Of a stretch of DNA of 50,221 nucleotides, positions 24,588 through 32,898 are shown in pieces. A program made the translations under genes and the position numbers. Below the pieces are notes generated by a model that ran no database searches, was not told where the DNA came from, and saw nothing but the letters and a program-made list of their open reading frames with translations. Source of the stretch: Gammaproteobacteria bacterium (GTDB taxonomy: Bacteria > Pseudomonadota > Gammaproteobacteria > Thiohalobacterales > Thiohalobacteraceae); the NCBI GenBank assembly GCA_018819175.1, contig JAHJQQ010000008.1, positions 1 to 50,221 on the forward strand, written 5' to 3'. The first letter of the stretch is position 1. Each line of letters opens with the position of its first letter.

Positions 24588-26978
24588 TTATGCCGGTTTC
24601 AATTCCACGTTGCCGAAATTATCACCCAGGTGCGCACTGCCGGGCCGCGCGCTGACAATCCACGCGGCACCATCCGGCACGCGCGCGTCGATGATCACCG
24701 GCAATTTCACCGTTGCGCCTTCCTGACTGACCTGCGCCTGATCCTTCAATTCCAGACGCGCAGCCACGCTGGCGTTGACGCGCACGACGGCATCCGCGCC
24801 ATCGGCCATGGCCTGCAGTGCCGCAGTACGTCGCACTAATCCATCCACCGCATACAAAGGTACTTCGCCAACACGTTCCAGCCCGAACCCGGTCTTCGCC
24901 TGCACCACAGCGCCGGCAACCCGTGCATGACTGGCACGTTGATCTCCGACACGTGCGCGCAATTCATCGCGCACCGCCTCGGAACTTTGATAATCGAAAC
25001 TCGGAAGATCCAGCAGATTACCGAGCACACGCAGGATCTTCCAGCCAGGACGCGCCCCACCCGTCGGGCGAGCCGCACCGCTGAAGCTCTGCCAGCGGCC
25101 TTCGACATTGACGAAGGTCCCGGAGGTTTCACTGAACGGCGCCAGCGGCAACAGGATATTCGCATGCTCGCGCATGGCCTCTGACGCGAATGCGGCGATG
25201 CCGACCACAAAGCCGGCCTCGCCCAATGCCTTCTGAGTCAGTGCCGGATTGGCAAAATCGGCTTCGGGCTCACAGCCAAACAATACATAGGCTTTGCGCG
25301 GCGTCTTCAGCATGGCCTGGGCATCCAGTCCCGGCGTTTCGCGTTTGGCACCACCGGCACTGCGCTGCGGCACGGCGCCGGCCAGCCAGGCACCCGCGGC
25401 ATTCGGGCCATCCGACAGGACACCGACGCGCACCGTCGCAACCTCGCTGATCAGCATGGCCAGGGCACGCAAGGCGCTGGCAGCCGGATGCGCGGCGGCA
25501 ATCAGTCCGAGCAACAGCTGCGGACGTTTTGCCTGCACCAATGCCTGCGCGATGACCTCATGACGCGCCGTGACCTGCGCTGCGTTCAGCAACGGCTGCA
25601 GTTCGGCGGGCGCTTTGGCGTTGCTCAGTTTGAGTACGGCGGCGGTCACCGCAGCCAGCTCCGCCACCATCGCGGAAGGCTTGGTCACGATCTGATCGGC
25701 GACACCAAAATTGAAATCGTAACTAATCGGGTTGATGGCAAAACACTGCGCACCGGCGAGACTCGCCTTGCGCAAGCGATGTGCGATGATCGGTTGTTCC
25801 TTGCGGGGATTGGCACCGACCAGCAACACTGCATCACAGGTTTCCAGATCGGCAATCGGCCCGCCCAGCCAGGGATGCAAGGGCAAGATGTTCTGATCAC
25901 TGAAATCCGTCTGCCGCAAACGATGATCGATATTCGCGCAGCCGAGTCCTTCACTCAGGCGCGCCAGCAGATAAGCCTCTTCCAGTGTGGCGGTCGGACT
26001 CACCAGCACACCGAGTTGATCGGGATTCTGCTCCGTCGATGTGCGCAGCCCCTCGCCCACCACCTGCAAGGCCAGATCCCAACTGATCACTTCCCATTTG
26101 CCTTTGACCTTGCGCATCGGCGAGGTCAGTCGGTCGGCATGTATCAGGGCATGGCAGCTGAAGCGGTCGCGGTCCGACAACCAGACCTCGTTAATATCCT
26201 CGTTGTCACGCGGCACGGCGCGCATGACTTCGCCACGGCGCGTGTGCAGATACAGATTGGAGCCAACACAGTCGTGGGGGGCGATGCTGGCATGCTGCTG
26301 CAACTCCCAGGCGCGCGCGCTGAAGCGGAAGGGTTTGGAAGTCAAGGCCCCGACCGGACAGACATCGATGACGTTCGCCGACATCTCGGACTCGATGGAA
26401 CGTTCTATATAGGTACCGATTTCGACATTCTCGCCGCGTCCCGTGCCGCCCATTTCCTTCTGGCCGGCGATCACTTCCAGGAAGCGCACGCAGCGGGTGC
26501 AATGGATGCAACGGGTCATTTCGGTGGCGATCAGCGGACCGATGTTCTTGTCTTTGACGACACGCTTCTTCTCGGCGAAGCGCGATACATCGCGCCCATA
26601 CCCCAGCGCCAGATCCTGCAGCTCGCACTCGCCGCCCTGATCGCAGATCGGACAGTCGAGCGGGTGATTGATCAGCAGGAATTCCATCACCGCCTTTTGC
26701 GCCTTGCGGGCGTACTCGGACTGGGTCTGGATTTTCATGCCATCGGCAATCGGCGTGGCACAGGCCGGCAAGGGTTTCGGCGCCTTCTCCACCTGCACCA
26801 GACACATGCGGCAGTTGGCGGCGATGGGCAGTTTGCTGTGATAACAGAAGCGCGGCACGCTGATGCCATGGGCATCGGTGACCTCGATGATCATCTGGCC
26901 CTTGCGTGCCTTATAGATCTGACCGTCGATCTCGACGCTGATCTGGTCGTCGGCGGGGATGTCCGGCTTGGCGCTCAT
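24588..26978 (-). CDS. nuoG: NADH-quinone oxidoreductase subunit G
   Basis: 796 residues from ATG 26978, which overlaps the nuoF stop codon (ATGA). It carries the 2Fe-2S cluster N1b (CYHSKLPIAANCRMC...C), the His-ligated N5 (HPLDCPICDQGGEC) and 4Fe-4S N4 (CIHCTRC...CPVGAL). The CxxCxxxC motif of the additional E. coli-type cluster N7 is not present: the equivalent region reads APHDCVGSNLYLH, so this protein is of the N7-lacking class. The C-terminal half is the molybdopterin-oxidoreductase-like domain without cofactor. Confidence 0.95.
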   Translation of the reverse strand: MSAKPDIPADDQISVEIDGQIYKARKGQMIIEVTDAHGISVPRFCYHSKLPIAANCRMCLVQVEKAPKPLPACATPIADGMKIQTQSEYARKAQKAVMEFLLINHPLDCPICDQGGECELQDLALGYGRDVSRFAEKKRVVKDKNIGPLIATEMTRCIHCTRCVRFLEVIAGQKEMGGTGRGENVEIGTYIERSIESEMSANVIDVCPVGALTSKPFRFSARAWELQQHASIAPHDCVGSNLYLHTRRGEVMRAVPRDNEDINEVWLSDRDRFSCHALIHADRLTSPMRKVKGKWEVISWDLALQVVGEGLRTSTEQNPDQLGVLVSPTATLEEAYLLARLSEGLGCANIDHRLRQTDFSDQNILPLHPWLGGPIADLETCDAVLLVGANPRKEQPIIAHRLRKASLAGAQCFAINPISYDFNFGVADQIVTKPSAMVAELAAVTAAVLKLSNAKAPAELQPLLNAAQVTARHEVIAQALVQAKRPQLLLGLIAAAHPAASALRALAMLISEVATVRVGVLSDGPNAAGAWLAGAVPQRSAGGAKRETPGLDAQAMLKTPRKAYVLFGCEPEADFANPALTQKALGEAGFVVGIAAFASEAMREHANILLPLAPFSETSGTFVNVEGRWQSFSGAARPTGGARPGWKILRVLGNLLDLPSFDYQSSEAVRDELRARVGDQRASHARVAGAVVQAKTGFGLERVGEVPLYAVDGLVRRTAALQAMADGADAVVRVNASVAARLELKDQAQVSQEGATVKLPVIIDARVPDGAAWIVSARPGSAHLGDNFGNVELKPA

Positions 26979-28273
26979 GCCGCGGCCCCTTTCTGCTGCG
27001 CGGCACCGACCATGCAGCATTTATGTTCGACGTGATATTCGAATTCATGGCGGAAGTGCTTCAGGAAACTCTGCACCGGCCAGGCCGCCGCATCACCGAA
27101 GGCACAGATGGTATGACCTTCGATCTGACCCGCCGCGCTCACTAGCAGATCGATATCCTCGGGCCTGCCCTGCCCTTCTTCGATGCGCTTGATGACGCGG
27201 TACATCCACCCGGTGCCTTCGCGGCAGGGTGTGCACTGACCACAGGATTCAGCGTAATAGAATCGCGCAATGCGCATCAGCGCGCGCACCATGCAGGTGG
27301 AATCGTCCATCACAATCATCCCGCCTGATCCCAACGCGGTGCCGGCCTTGGACAGCGAGTCGTAATCCATGTCCAGTTCCATCATCAAGTCCGCGGGCAC
27401 CACGGGCATGGATGATCCACCGGGAATCACCGCCTTCAATTTATGACCGTCGCGCACACCCCCGGCCATTTCCAGCAGCTCACGGAACGGCGTGCCCATA
27501 CGCACTTCATAATTACCGGGACGGTTCACATGGCCCGACACGCAGAAAATCTTGGTGCCGCCATTGTTCGGTTTGCCGAGATTCAGGAACCAGTCCGCAC
27601 CGTTACGCATGATCGCAGGCACCGATGCCAGGCTTTCGGTGTTGTTGATCGTGGTCGGCTTGCCGTAGAGACCGAAGTTCGCCGGGAATGGCGGCTTGAA
27701 GCGCGGCTGGCCCTTCTTGCCTTCCAGCGAATTCAATAACGCGGTTTCTTCACCGCAGATGTAGGCGCCGGCACCGAGATGACTGTAGAGATCGAAGTCG
27801 ATCCCGGAACCGAGCAGGTTTTTCCCCAGCAAACCGGCCGCATAGGCCTCTTTCAGTGCCGCCTCGAAACGCTCAAAGGGTTCGTGGTGAAACTCGCCGC
27901 GCATATAGTTGTAACCAATGGTCGCGCCGATGGAATAACCACCGATGGCCATGCCTTCGATCAGCGCATGCGGATTGAAACGCAGGATATCGCGATCCTT
28001 GCAGGTGCCCGGTTCGGATTCATCCGAGTTGCAGACGATATATTTCTGTACCGGCGCCGTGCGCGGCATGAAGCTCCATTTGAGACCGGTCGGGAAACCC
28101 GCGCCACCACGGCCACGCAATGAGGATTTTTTCACTTCATCGATGATCGTTTCGCGCGGCGTCTTTTCGGCAAGGATTTTCTTCCAGGCCTGATAGCCGC
28201 CCGTCTTGAGATAATTCTCAAGTGTCCAGGGCTGGTCATATTGCAGCGTCGCGAAACAGACTTCGTTGGCCAT
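26975..28273 (-). CDS. nuoF: NADH-quinone oxidoreductase subunit F
   Basis: 432 residues from ATG 28273 (MANEVCFATLQYDQPW); a longer open frame upstream is not protein-like. NuoF binds NADH and FMN and holds cluster N3. Visible: the nucleotide-binding GRGGAGFPTGLKWSFM, the FMN-region GAGAYICGEETALLNSLEGKKG with PRFKPPFPA, and the cluster motif ESCGQCTPCREG. It is the input site of electrons to the complex. Stop overlaps the nuoG start. Confidence 0.97.
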   Translation of the reverse strand: MANEVCFATLQYDQPWTLENYLKTGGYQAWKKILAEKTPRETIIDEVKKSSLRGRGGAGFPTGLKWSFMPRTAPVQKYIVCNSDESEPGTCKDRDILRFNPHALIEGMAIGGYSIGATIGYNYMRGEFHHEPFERFEAALKEAYAAGLLGKNLLGSGIDFDLYSHLGAGAYICGEETALLNSLEGKKGQPRFKPPFPANFGLYGKPTTINNTESLASVPAIMRNGADWFLNLGKPNNGGTKIFCVSGHVNRPGNYEVRMGTPFRELLEMAGGVRDGHKLKAVIPGGSSMPVVPADLMMELDMDYDSLSKAGTALGSGGMIVMDDSTCMVRALMRIARFYYAESCGQCTPCREGTGWMYRVIKRIEEGQGRPEDIDLLVSAAGQIEGHTICAFGDAAAWPVQSFLKHFRHEFEYHVEHKCCMVGAAQQKGAAA

Positions 28274-28289
28274 ATTAAAATCCCACCTA

Positions 28290-28382
28290 TAGCCACGGAC
28301 TACACGTAAAAAAAACCGACAATAAAATGCATCAACCAATCTATCTTGATCATTTCAGTGCTTTCCGTGTTTTCCGTGGCTA
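28290..28382. repeat. Arm-repeat element (CACGGAAAA type) between nuoF and nuoE
   Basis: Left arm begins TAGCCACGGACTACACG (28290 on) and right arm ends CACGG reversed, TTTCCGTGGCTA (to 28382); reading inward, the right arm has two ACGGAAA units. The core of about 40 bases is AT-rich. The left arm is degenerate relative to the right. It fills the whole gap between the two genes. Confidence 0.65.
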
Positions 28383-28389
28383 AACAATC

Positions 28390-28893
28390 TCACTTCAATT
28401 CATCCAGAATCTGATCAACCTTTTCGATGGTCAGATTTTCATGATAATGCCCATTCACCGCCATCATGGGACCACCGACACAGGCGGCCAGGCATTCTTC
28501 TTCCAGCTTCAGATAAATGCGTCCATCCGGCGTGCTCTTGCCGAGTTTGGTACCGAGTTTCTTTTCGACATGTTCGACGATGTTGTCCGCTCCGCACAGC
28601 ATGCAAGAGATGTTGGTGCAGATGGCCACGGTATTCCGACCGACCGGTTTGGTCTCGATCATCGAGTAGAAGCTGGACACTTCGTAGACCGATACTTTGG
28701 GCATGCCCAGATAGGCGGCAACCGCATCCATCGCTTCGACACTCACATAACCCGCTTCATGCTGCACCGCATGCAGCGCGGCCAGCACCGCCGAGGCCTT
28801 CTGTTCCGGCGGATATTGTTTCAGCCAATGATCGATCTCGGCGCATACTTCGGCCGAAAGTGCGTAGGGCTCTGTCTGTTGCTGCGACGTCAT
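28390..28893 (-). CDS. nuoE: NADH-quinone oxidoreductase subunit E
   Basis: 167 residues from ATG 28893. A thioredoxin-like subunit with the 2Fe-2S cluster N1a; ligands are in CTNISCMLCGA and EECLAACVGGPMM. The helical N-terminal part (IDHWLKQYPPEQKASAVLAALHAVQHEAGYVS) is typical. The frame stays open 57 codons farther, but those codons are repeat arms (LGVLGVLAVQ-like), so the internal ATG is used. Confidence 0.95.
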   Translation of the reverse strand: MTSQQQTEPYALSAEVCAEIDHWLKQYPPEQKASAVLAALHAVQHEAGYVSVEAMDAVAAYLGMPKVSVYEVSSFYSMIETKPVGRNTVAICTNISCMLCGADNIVEHVEKKLGTKLGKSTPDGRIYLKLEEECLAACVGGPMMAVNGHYHENLTIEKVDQILDELK

Positions 28894-28909
28894 GCGTACA
28901 AACCTTTTT

Positions 28910-29163
28910 GAACTGCCAAGGCGCCAAGGACGCCAAGAAATCTGTTTGAACCGCCAAGGCGCCAAGGACGCCAAGAAATCTGTTTGAACCGCCAAGACGC
29001 CAAGGACGCCAAGAAAACCCCTATGTATGTAAAACCCGCCATGTAACGGTTTGCAATTCTCCATACAATAAACACCGAACCTACAACCATTGAATGCCTT
29101 CTTGGCGTTCTTGGCGTCTTGGCGGTTCGATAAATCTTGGCGTTCTTGGCGTCTTGGCGGTTC
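28910..29163. repeat. Arm-repeat array between nuoE and nuoD: three left and two right arms
   Basis: Three left arms of the CGCCAAGxA type begin at 28910, 28948 and 28986, exactly 38 bases apart, separated by TCTGTTT spacers; two inverted right arms end at 29128 and 29163. A core of about 80 non-coding bases, AT-richer than the surroundings, separates left from right. The left side is thus a 38-bp tandem repeat. The core shares the phrase TGTAAAACCC and a similar right edge with the element at 30439-30653, so the two are likely relatives. Confidence 0.85.
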
Positions 29164-29175
29164 AACATAAAATAA

Positions 29176-30429
29176 TCACCGATCAATCTCGCCGAACACG
29201 ATGTCCTGGGTGCCGATGATGGCTACCACGTCGGCCAGCATGTGGCCGCGGACCATTTCATCCAGACCGGCCATGTGCGCGAAACCCGGCGCGCGGATCT
29301 TCACGCGATAGGGCTTGTTGGCGCCATCTGAAATCAGATACACGCCGAATTCACCTTTGGGGTGCTCGATGGCCGCATAGGCCTCGCCCTTGGGCACGCA
29401 GAAGCCTTCGGTGAAGAGTTTGAAGTGATGGATCAAGGCCTCCATCTCGGCCTTCATCTCTTCGCGGCGCGGTGGCACGATCTTATTGTCGTTGATCATC
29501 ACCGGGCCAGGATTGCCCCGCAGCCAATCGACGCACTGACGGATGATGCGGTTGGACTGACGCATCTCTTCGATGCGCACCAGATAGCGGTCATAACAGT
29601 CACCGTTGGTGCCGATCGGTATATCGAAATCCATGCGGTCGTAAACTTCATAGGGCTGTTTTTTGCGCAGATCCCAGGCAATGCCGGAACCGCGCAACAT
29701 GGGACCGGTAAAACCCAACTGCTGAGCGCGTTCCGGCGAGACCACACCGATACCCACCGTGCGCTGCTTCCAGATGCGGTTATCGGTCAGCAGGGTTTCG
29801 TATTCGTCGACACAGGCCGGAAAGCGCTCGGTGAAATCCTGAATGAAATCCAGCATCGAACCCTGGCGGTTAGTGTTCAGGTGGCGCACGTCGTCGGCGT
29901 TGTGCCACTTGGATTCCTGGTAATGCGGCATACTGTCCGGCAGATCGCGATAGACACCACCCGGACGGTAATAGGTCGCATGCATGCGCGTGCCCGAGAC
30001 CGCTTCGTAGCAGTCCATCAGGTCTTCACGCTCGCGGAAGGCATACAGGAACATGGTCATGGCGCCGACGTCGAGCGCGTGTGCACCGATCCACAACAGA
30101 TGGTTCAGGATGCGGGTGATCTCGTCGAACATCACGCGGATATACTGCGCGCGCAGCGGCGCCTCGATACCGAGCAGTTTTTCGATGGCCAGCACATAGC
30201 CGTGTTCGTTGCACATCATGGATACGTAATCGAGCCGATCCATGTAACCGATGCTCTGGTTATAGGGTTTGCTCTCGGCCAGCTTCTCGGTCGCGCGGTG
30301 CAGCAAGCCAATATGCGGATCGGCGCGCTGAATCACCTCGCCGTCCATCTCCAGCACCAGACGCAGCACACCATGCGCCGCCGGATGCTGCGGACCGAAG
30401 TTCAACGTGTAATTTCTAATCTCAGGCAT
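29176..30429 (-). CDS. nuoD: NADH-quinone oxidoreductase subunit D
   Basis: 417 residues from ATG 30429 (MPEIRNYTLNFGPQHPAAHG). This is the 49-kDa-type subunit lining the quinone pocket; the conserved HGVLRLVLEMDGE, RGSGIAWDLRKKQPYEVYD and the C-terminal IGTQDIVFGEIDR are present. The 26-codon upstream extension is a translated repeat arm and is excluded. Elements lie on both sides of the gene. Confidence 0.96.
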   Translation of the reverse strand: MPEIRNYTLNFGPQHPAAHGVLRLVLEMDGEVIQRADPHIGLLHRATEKLAESKPYNQSIGYMDRLDYVSMMCNEHGYVLAIEKLLGIEAPLRAQYIRVMFDEITRILNHLLWIGAHALDVGAMTMFLYAFREREDLMDCYEAVSGTRMHATYYRPGGVYRDLPDSMPHYQESKWHNADDVRHLNTNRQGSMLDFIQDFTERFPACVDEYETLLTDNRIWKQRTVGIGVVSPERAQQLGFTGPMLRGSGIAWDLRKKQPYEVYDRMDFDIPIGTNGDCYDRYLVRIEEMRQSNRIIRQCVDWLRGNPGPVMINDNKIVPPRREEMKAEMEALIHHFKLFTEGFCVPKGEAYAAIEHPKGEFGVYLISDGANKPYRVKIRAPGFAHMAGLDEMVRGHMLADVVAIIGTQDIVFGEIDR

Positions 30430-30438
30430 GGGTTTCTC

Positions 30439-30653
30439 GAACCGCCAAGACGCCAAGGGCGCCAAGAAATCTGTTTGAACCGCCAAGGCGCCAAGAACGC
30501 CAAGCAAACCTGTTTAAATGTAAAACCCAACGAGCAGTCGCAGAACAACAACTTGCACTGAACCGCCCGTTTGCACTAATTTCAATTGCATCTTGGCGTT
30601 CTTGGCGTCTTGGCGGTTCACAAACCTTGGCGTTCTTGGCGTCTTGGCGGTTC
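30439..30653. repeat. Arm-repeat array between nuoD and nuoC: two left and two right arms
   Basis: Left arms begin at 30439 and 30477 (again 38 bases apart); inverted right arms occupy 30591-30619 and 30625-30653 and differ from each other by one base over 29. The core of about 80 bases is non-coding and resembles that of the nuoD/nuoE element. Almost the entire intergenic gap is element sequence, leaving eight bases to the nuoC stop and nine to the nuoD start. Confidence 0.85.
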
Positions 30654-30661
30654 ATATTTTC

Positions 30662-31366
30662 TTACGCCCCACGCCGCCGCACTTCGTCGCGAATGACTTT
30701 TGGCACCAATACACGTGGTTCGATGCTGACCGGTTCGTAGACGACGCGCTGTTTCTCGGCGTCGTAACGCACTTCCACATTGCCGCTGAGCGGGAAATCC
30801 TTGCGGAACGGATGACCGATGAAACCATAATCAGTCAGGATGCGGCGCAGATCCGGATGGCCTTCGAAGATGATGCCGAACAGATCGAAGGCCTCTCGCT
30901 CATACCAGTTGGCCGAGGCCCAGACACCGATAACGGAAGGTATCACCGGCAGGTCTTCATCCGGGGCGTAGCAGCGCAGACGCACACGCCGATTGGTGCT
31001 GATCGACAGTAGATGATAGACAGCCGCAAAACGGCGCGTCTCGGCCGGCTTCTCGACAGAAAGCTCTTCGGATTGCTGCTGCAGACGGGCGAATGACTGC
31101 GCATTCACACCGCGACTGAAGCCTTGCCCGGTGGCCTCGTCCGTCTGCCATTCCTCGACACCGTATTCGGAATAATCCACGCCACAGATATCGATCAGGA
31201 GTGTGAACGCCAGATCGGCGTGACTGCGCAACGTCCGGCAGACGGTTAGTAGCTGGGTCGGGGCGATTTCCAGTGTGATTTCATCCAGGTCGACCGACAC
31301 CGCGGCGATACGCTCGCCGAGGATATCCTGAAGCTGGGTCTGCAACTGCTCGATGGCTTTGCTCAT
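30662..31366 (-). CDS. nuoC: NADH-quinone oxidoreductase subunit C
   Basis: 234 residues from ATG 31366 (MSKAIEQLQTQLQDILG). The 30-kDa subunit signature is in YEREAFDLFGIIFEGHPDLRRILTDYGFIGHPFRKDFPLSG. A stand-alone gene, not fused to nuoD as in enterobacteria. It follows nuoB after eight bases. The region EWQTDEATGQGFSRGVNAQSFARLQQQSEELS is a lineage-specific insert. Confidence 0.95.
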   Translation of the reverse strand: MSKAIEQLQTQLQDILGERIAAVSVDLDEITLEIAPTQLLTVCRTLRSHADLAFTLLIDICGVDYSEYGVEEWQTDEATGQGFSRGVNAQSFARLQQQSEELSVEKPAETRRFAAVYHLLSISTNRRVRLRCYAPDEDLPVIPSVIGVWASANWYEREAFDLFGIIFEGHPDLRRILTDYGFIGHPFRKDFPLSGNVEVRYDAEKQRVVYEPVSIEPRVLVPKVIRDEVRRRGA

Positions 31367-31374
31367 CCGGAGAC

Positions 31375-31851
31375 TCAGCGTGCGATGGTGTTGGTACGGC
31401 GGATCTTGTTCTGCAATTGCAGGATGCCGTACAGGAGTGCCTCGGCGGTGGGTGGACAACCGGGGACATAGATATCAACGGGGACGATACGGTCGCAACC
31501 GCGCACCACCGAATAGGAATAATGATAATAACCACCGCCATTGGCGCAAGAACCCATGGAAATCACCCAGCGCGGCTCGGCCATCTGGTCGTAAACCTTG
31601 CGCAGCGCCGGCGCCATTTTGTTCACCAGGGTACCGGCGACGATCATCACATCGGACTGACGCGGGCTGGGGCGGAACACAATGCCGAAGCGGTCCAGGT
31701 CATAGCGCGAGGCACCCGCCTGCATCATTTCCACAGCGCAGCAGGCCAGACCGAAGGTCATCGGCCACATCGAGCCGGTGCGCGCCCAGTTGATGAGCTT
31801 ATCGGCCGTGGTGGTGATCACGCCCTGTTCGAGGATGCCTTCTATGCCCAT
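31375..31851 (-). CDS. nuoB: NADH-quinone oxidoreductase subunit B
   Basis: 158 residues from ATG 31851 (MGIEGILEQGVITTTADKL). NuoB holds the terminal 4Fe-4S cluster N2 that reduces quinone; ligands are in LACCAVEMM, GSCANGGGYY and VPGCPPTAEAL. The ATG nine codons upstream adds residues not typical of the family and overlaps the intergenic palindrome. Confidence 0.97.
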   Translation of the reverse strand: MGIEGILEQGVITTTADKLINWARTGSMWPMTFGLACCAVEMMQAGASRYDLDRFGIVFRPSPRQSDVMIVAGTLVNKMAPALRKVYDQMAEPRWVISMGSCANGGGYYHYSYSVVRGCDRIVPVDIYVPGCPPTAEALLYGILQLQNKIRRTNTIAR

Positions 31852-31867
31852 TGTTCGGGACACTCCC

Positions 31868-31943
31868 GTAGGGTGCATCGAGGCGCAGCCTGATGCTCCG
31901 GAAAACCGCAGCTATGGTGCGTCGCTGCGCCGACGCACCCTAC
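31868..31943. repeat. REP-like palindrome (GTAGGGTGC type) between nuoB and nuoA
   Basis: Left arm starts GTAGGGTGCATCG at 31868 and right arm ends CGACGCACCCTAC at 31943; the reverse complement of the right matches the left with several changes. A smaller palindrome TGCGTCG/CCGACGCA lies inside the right arm. It would form a stable hairpin in the nuo transcript. Its sequence and unit structure differ from the other elements, resembling dispersed REP-type sequences. Confidence 0.65.
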
Positions 31944-31948
31944 GTGCA

Positions 31949-32305
31949 TCATTCCCATTCCAACGCCCCTTTCTTCCATTCGTAGATGAAACCGATCACC
32001 AGGACACCCAGGAAGACCATCATAGACACAAAGCCAAACATGCCGATCTCCTTGAGCACCACGGCCCAGGGAAACAGGAAGGCGATTTCCAAATCGAAGA
32101 TGATGAACAGGATGGCAACCAGGTAGTAACGCACATCGAATTTCATGCGCGTGTCTTCGAAGGCCTCGAAGCCGCATTCATAGGGCGAGAGCTTTTCGCT
32201 GTCCGGGCGCTGCGGTCCGGCCAGAAACCCGACAGCAATGAACACCGCGCCGAACACGACACTGACACCGATAAAGATCAGTATGGGGAGGTAATTTTCC
32301 AGCAT
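31949..32305 (-). CDS. nuoA: NADH-quinone oxidoreductase subunit A
   Basis: 118 residues, three helices. SPYECGFEAFEDTRMKFDVRYYLVAILFIIFDLEIAFLFPWA is the canonical core, including the quinone-site loop and the FDLE motif. It is the first gene of the nuo operon; GGAG is two bases ahead of the ATG, a short spacing. Confidence 0.96.
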   Translation of the reverse strand: MLENYLPILIFIGVSVVFGAVFIAVGFLAGPQRPDSEKLSPYECGFEAFEDTRMKFDVRYYLVAILFIIFDLEIAFLFPWAVVLKEIGMFGFVSMMVFLGVLVIGFIYEWKKGALEWE

Positions 32306-32347
32306 ATCTCCGCTTCCGACGCCGACTTTGGCTGGTCAGGGTGTGCA

Positions 32348-32376
32348 TTTATAGTAAGTTCTTGATGCCGCTGGAA
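32348..32376 (-). promoter_or_regulatory. Candidate sigma-70 promoter of the nuo operon
   Basis: On the minus strand, TTCCAG (32376-32371) and TATAAA (32353-32348) are separated by 17 bases, and the -10 lies about 43 bases ahead of the nuoA start codon. The -10 is good and the -35 weak. It is the best match in the upstream region but not proven. Confidence 0.35.
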
Positions 32377-32898
32377 GCAGCGCACACAGTCCAAGCAGTC
32401 TAGGCCAGACGCGAAACGAGTGTCAAGCAAAGCGACAGCCGAAAACTGAATATTGATCATGCAGTTAAGCGCTAAATAGAATTTGGGGGTGGATAAGTAA
32501 AATCGCCGGAGAATGGCAAACACCAACATCTGCCGCACCGGAATCAAACGCCTTCAGCCGCCATGACGCGGCTCGCCACGCCAAACTGCTAATACAGTAC
32601 ACAACACCCGTTACATGAGCCTTATAGCAACTTATGCCCGGAAACCTGGCCGATCATTAGCGCCCTTAGACGTACTCACCTCAGGGCCGGACTCTGCCTG
32701 ACCAACATCCTTTGCCTAACCTCTATAACAACAGGACCGAGGACCCCGTATCCCGCCTGCGTCGGCACAACTCTGAAGATCTGATTCGCATCATCTGGCC
32801 ACACCCTTCAGAATGGTCAACAGCATTGTCAAAGCGTAATAACTAACATAGGCTGCTCATCGCCCAGTCGGGTCAAAACCGCACTCAGGTCAAACATC
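32377..32898. other. Divergent intergenic region between nuoA and the two-component system
   Basis: About 520 bases without a credible gene on either strand. It must hold the upstream part of the nuo control region and the promoter of the response-regulator gene. I see no strong repeat, tRNA or hairpin terminator. In several relatives tRNA-Leu and secG lie immediately upstream of nuoA, so one boundary of the inserted 32.4-43.3 kb block should be in this stretch. Confidence 0.4.

Noticed and set aside
28910..29163. CRISPR array (regular direct repeats with short spacers)
   Set aside because: The 38-bp period has a fixed seven-base spacer identical between copies, arms occur in both orientations, and no cas gene is near. 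It is a tandem/inverted element, not CRISPR.
32278..32547. Open frame of 89 codons upstream of nuoA on the minus strand
   Set aside because: It overlaps the nuoA start and the candidate promoter, lacks a ribosome-binding site and shows no family resemblance.
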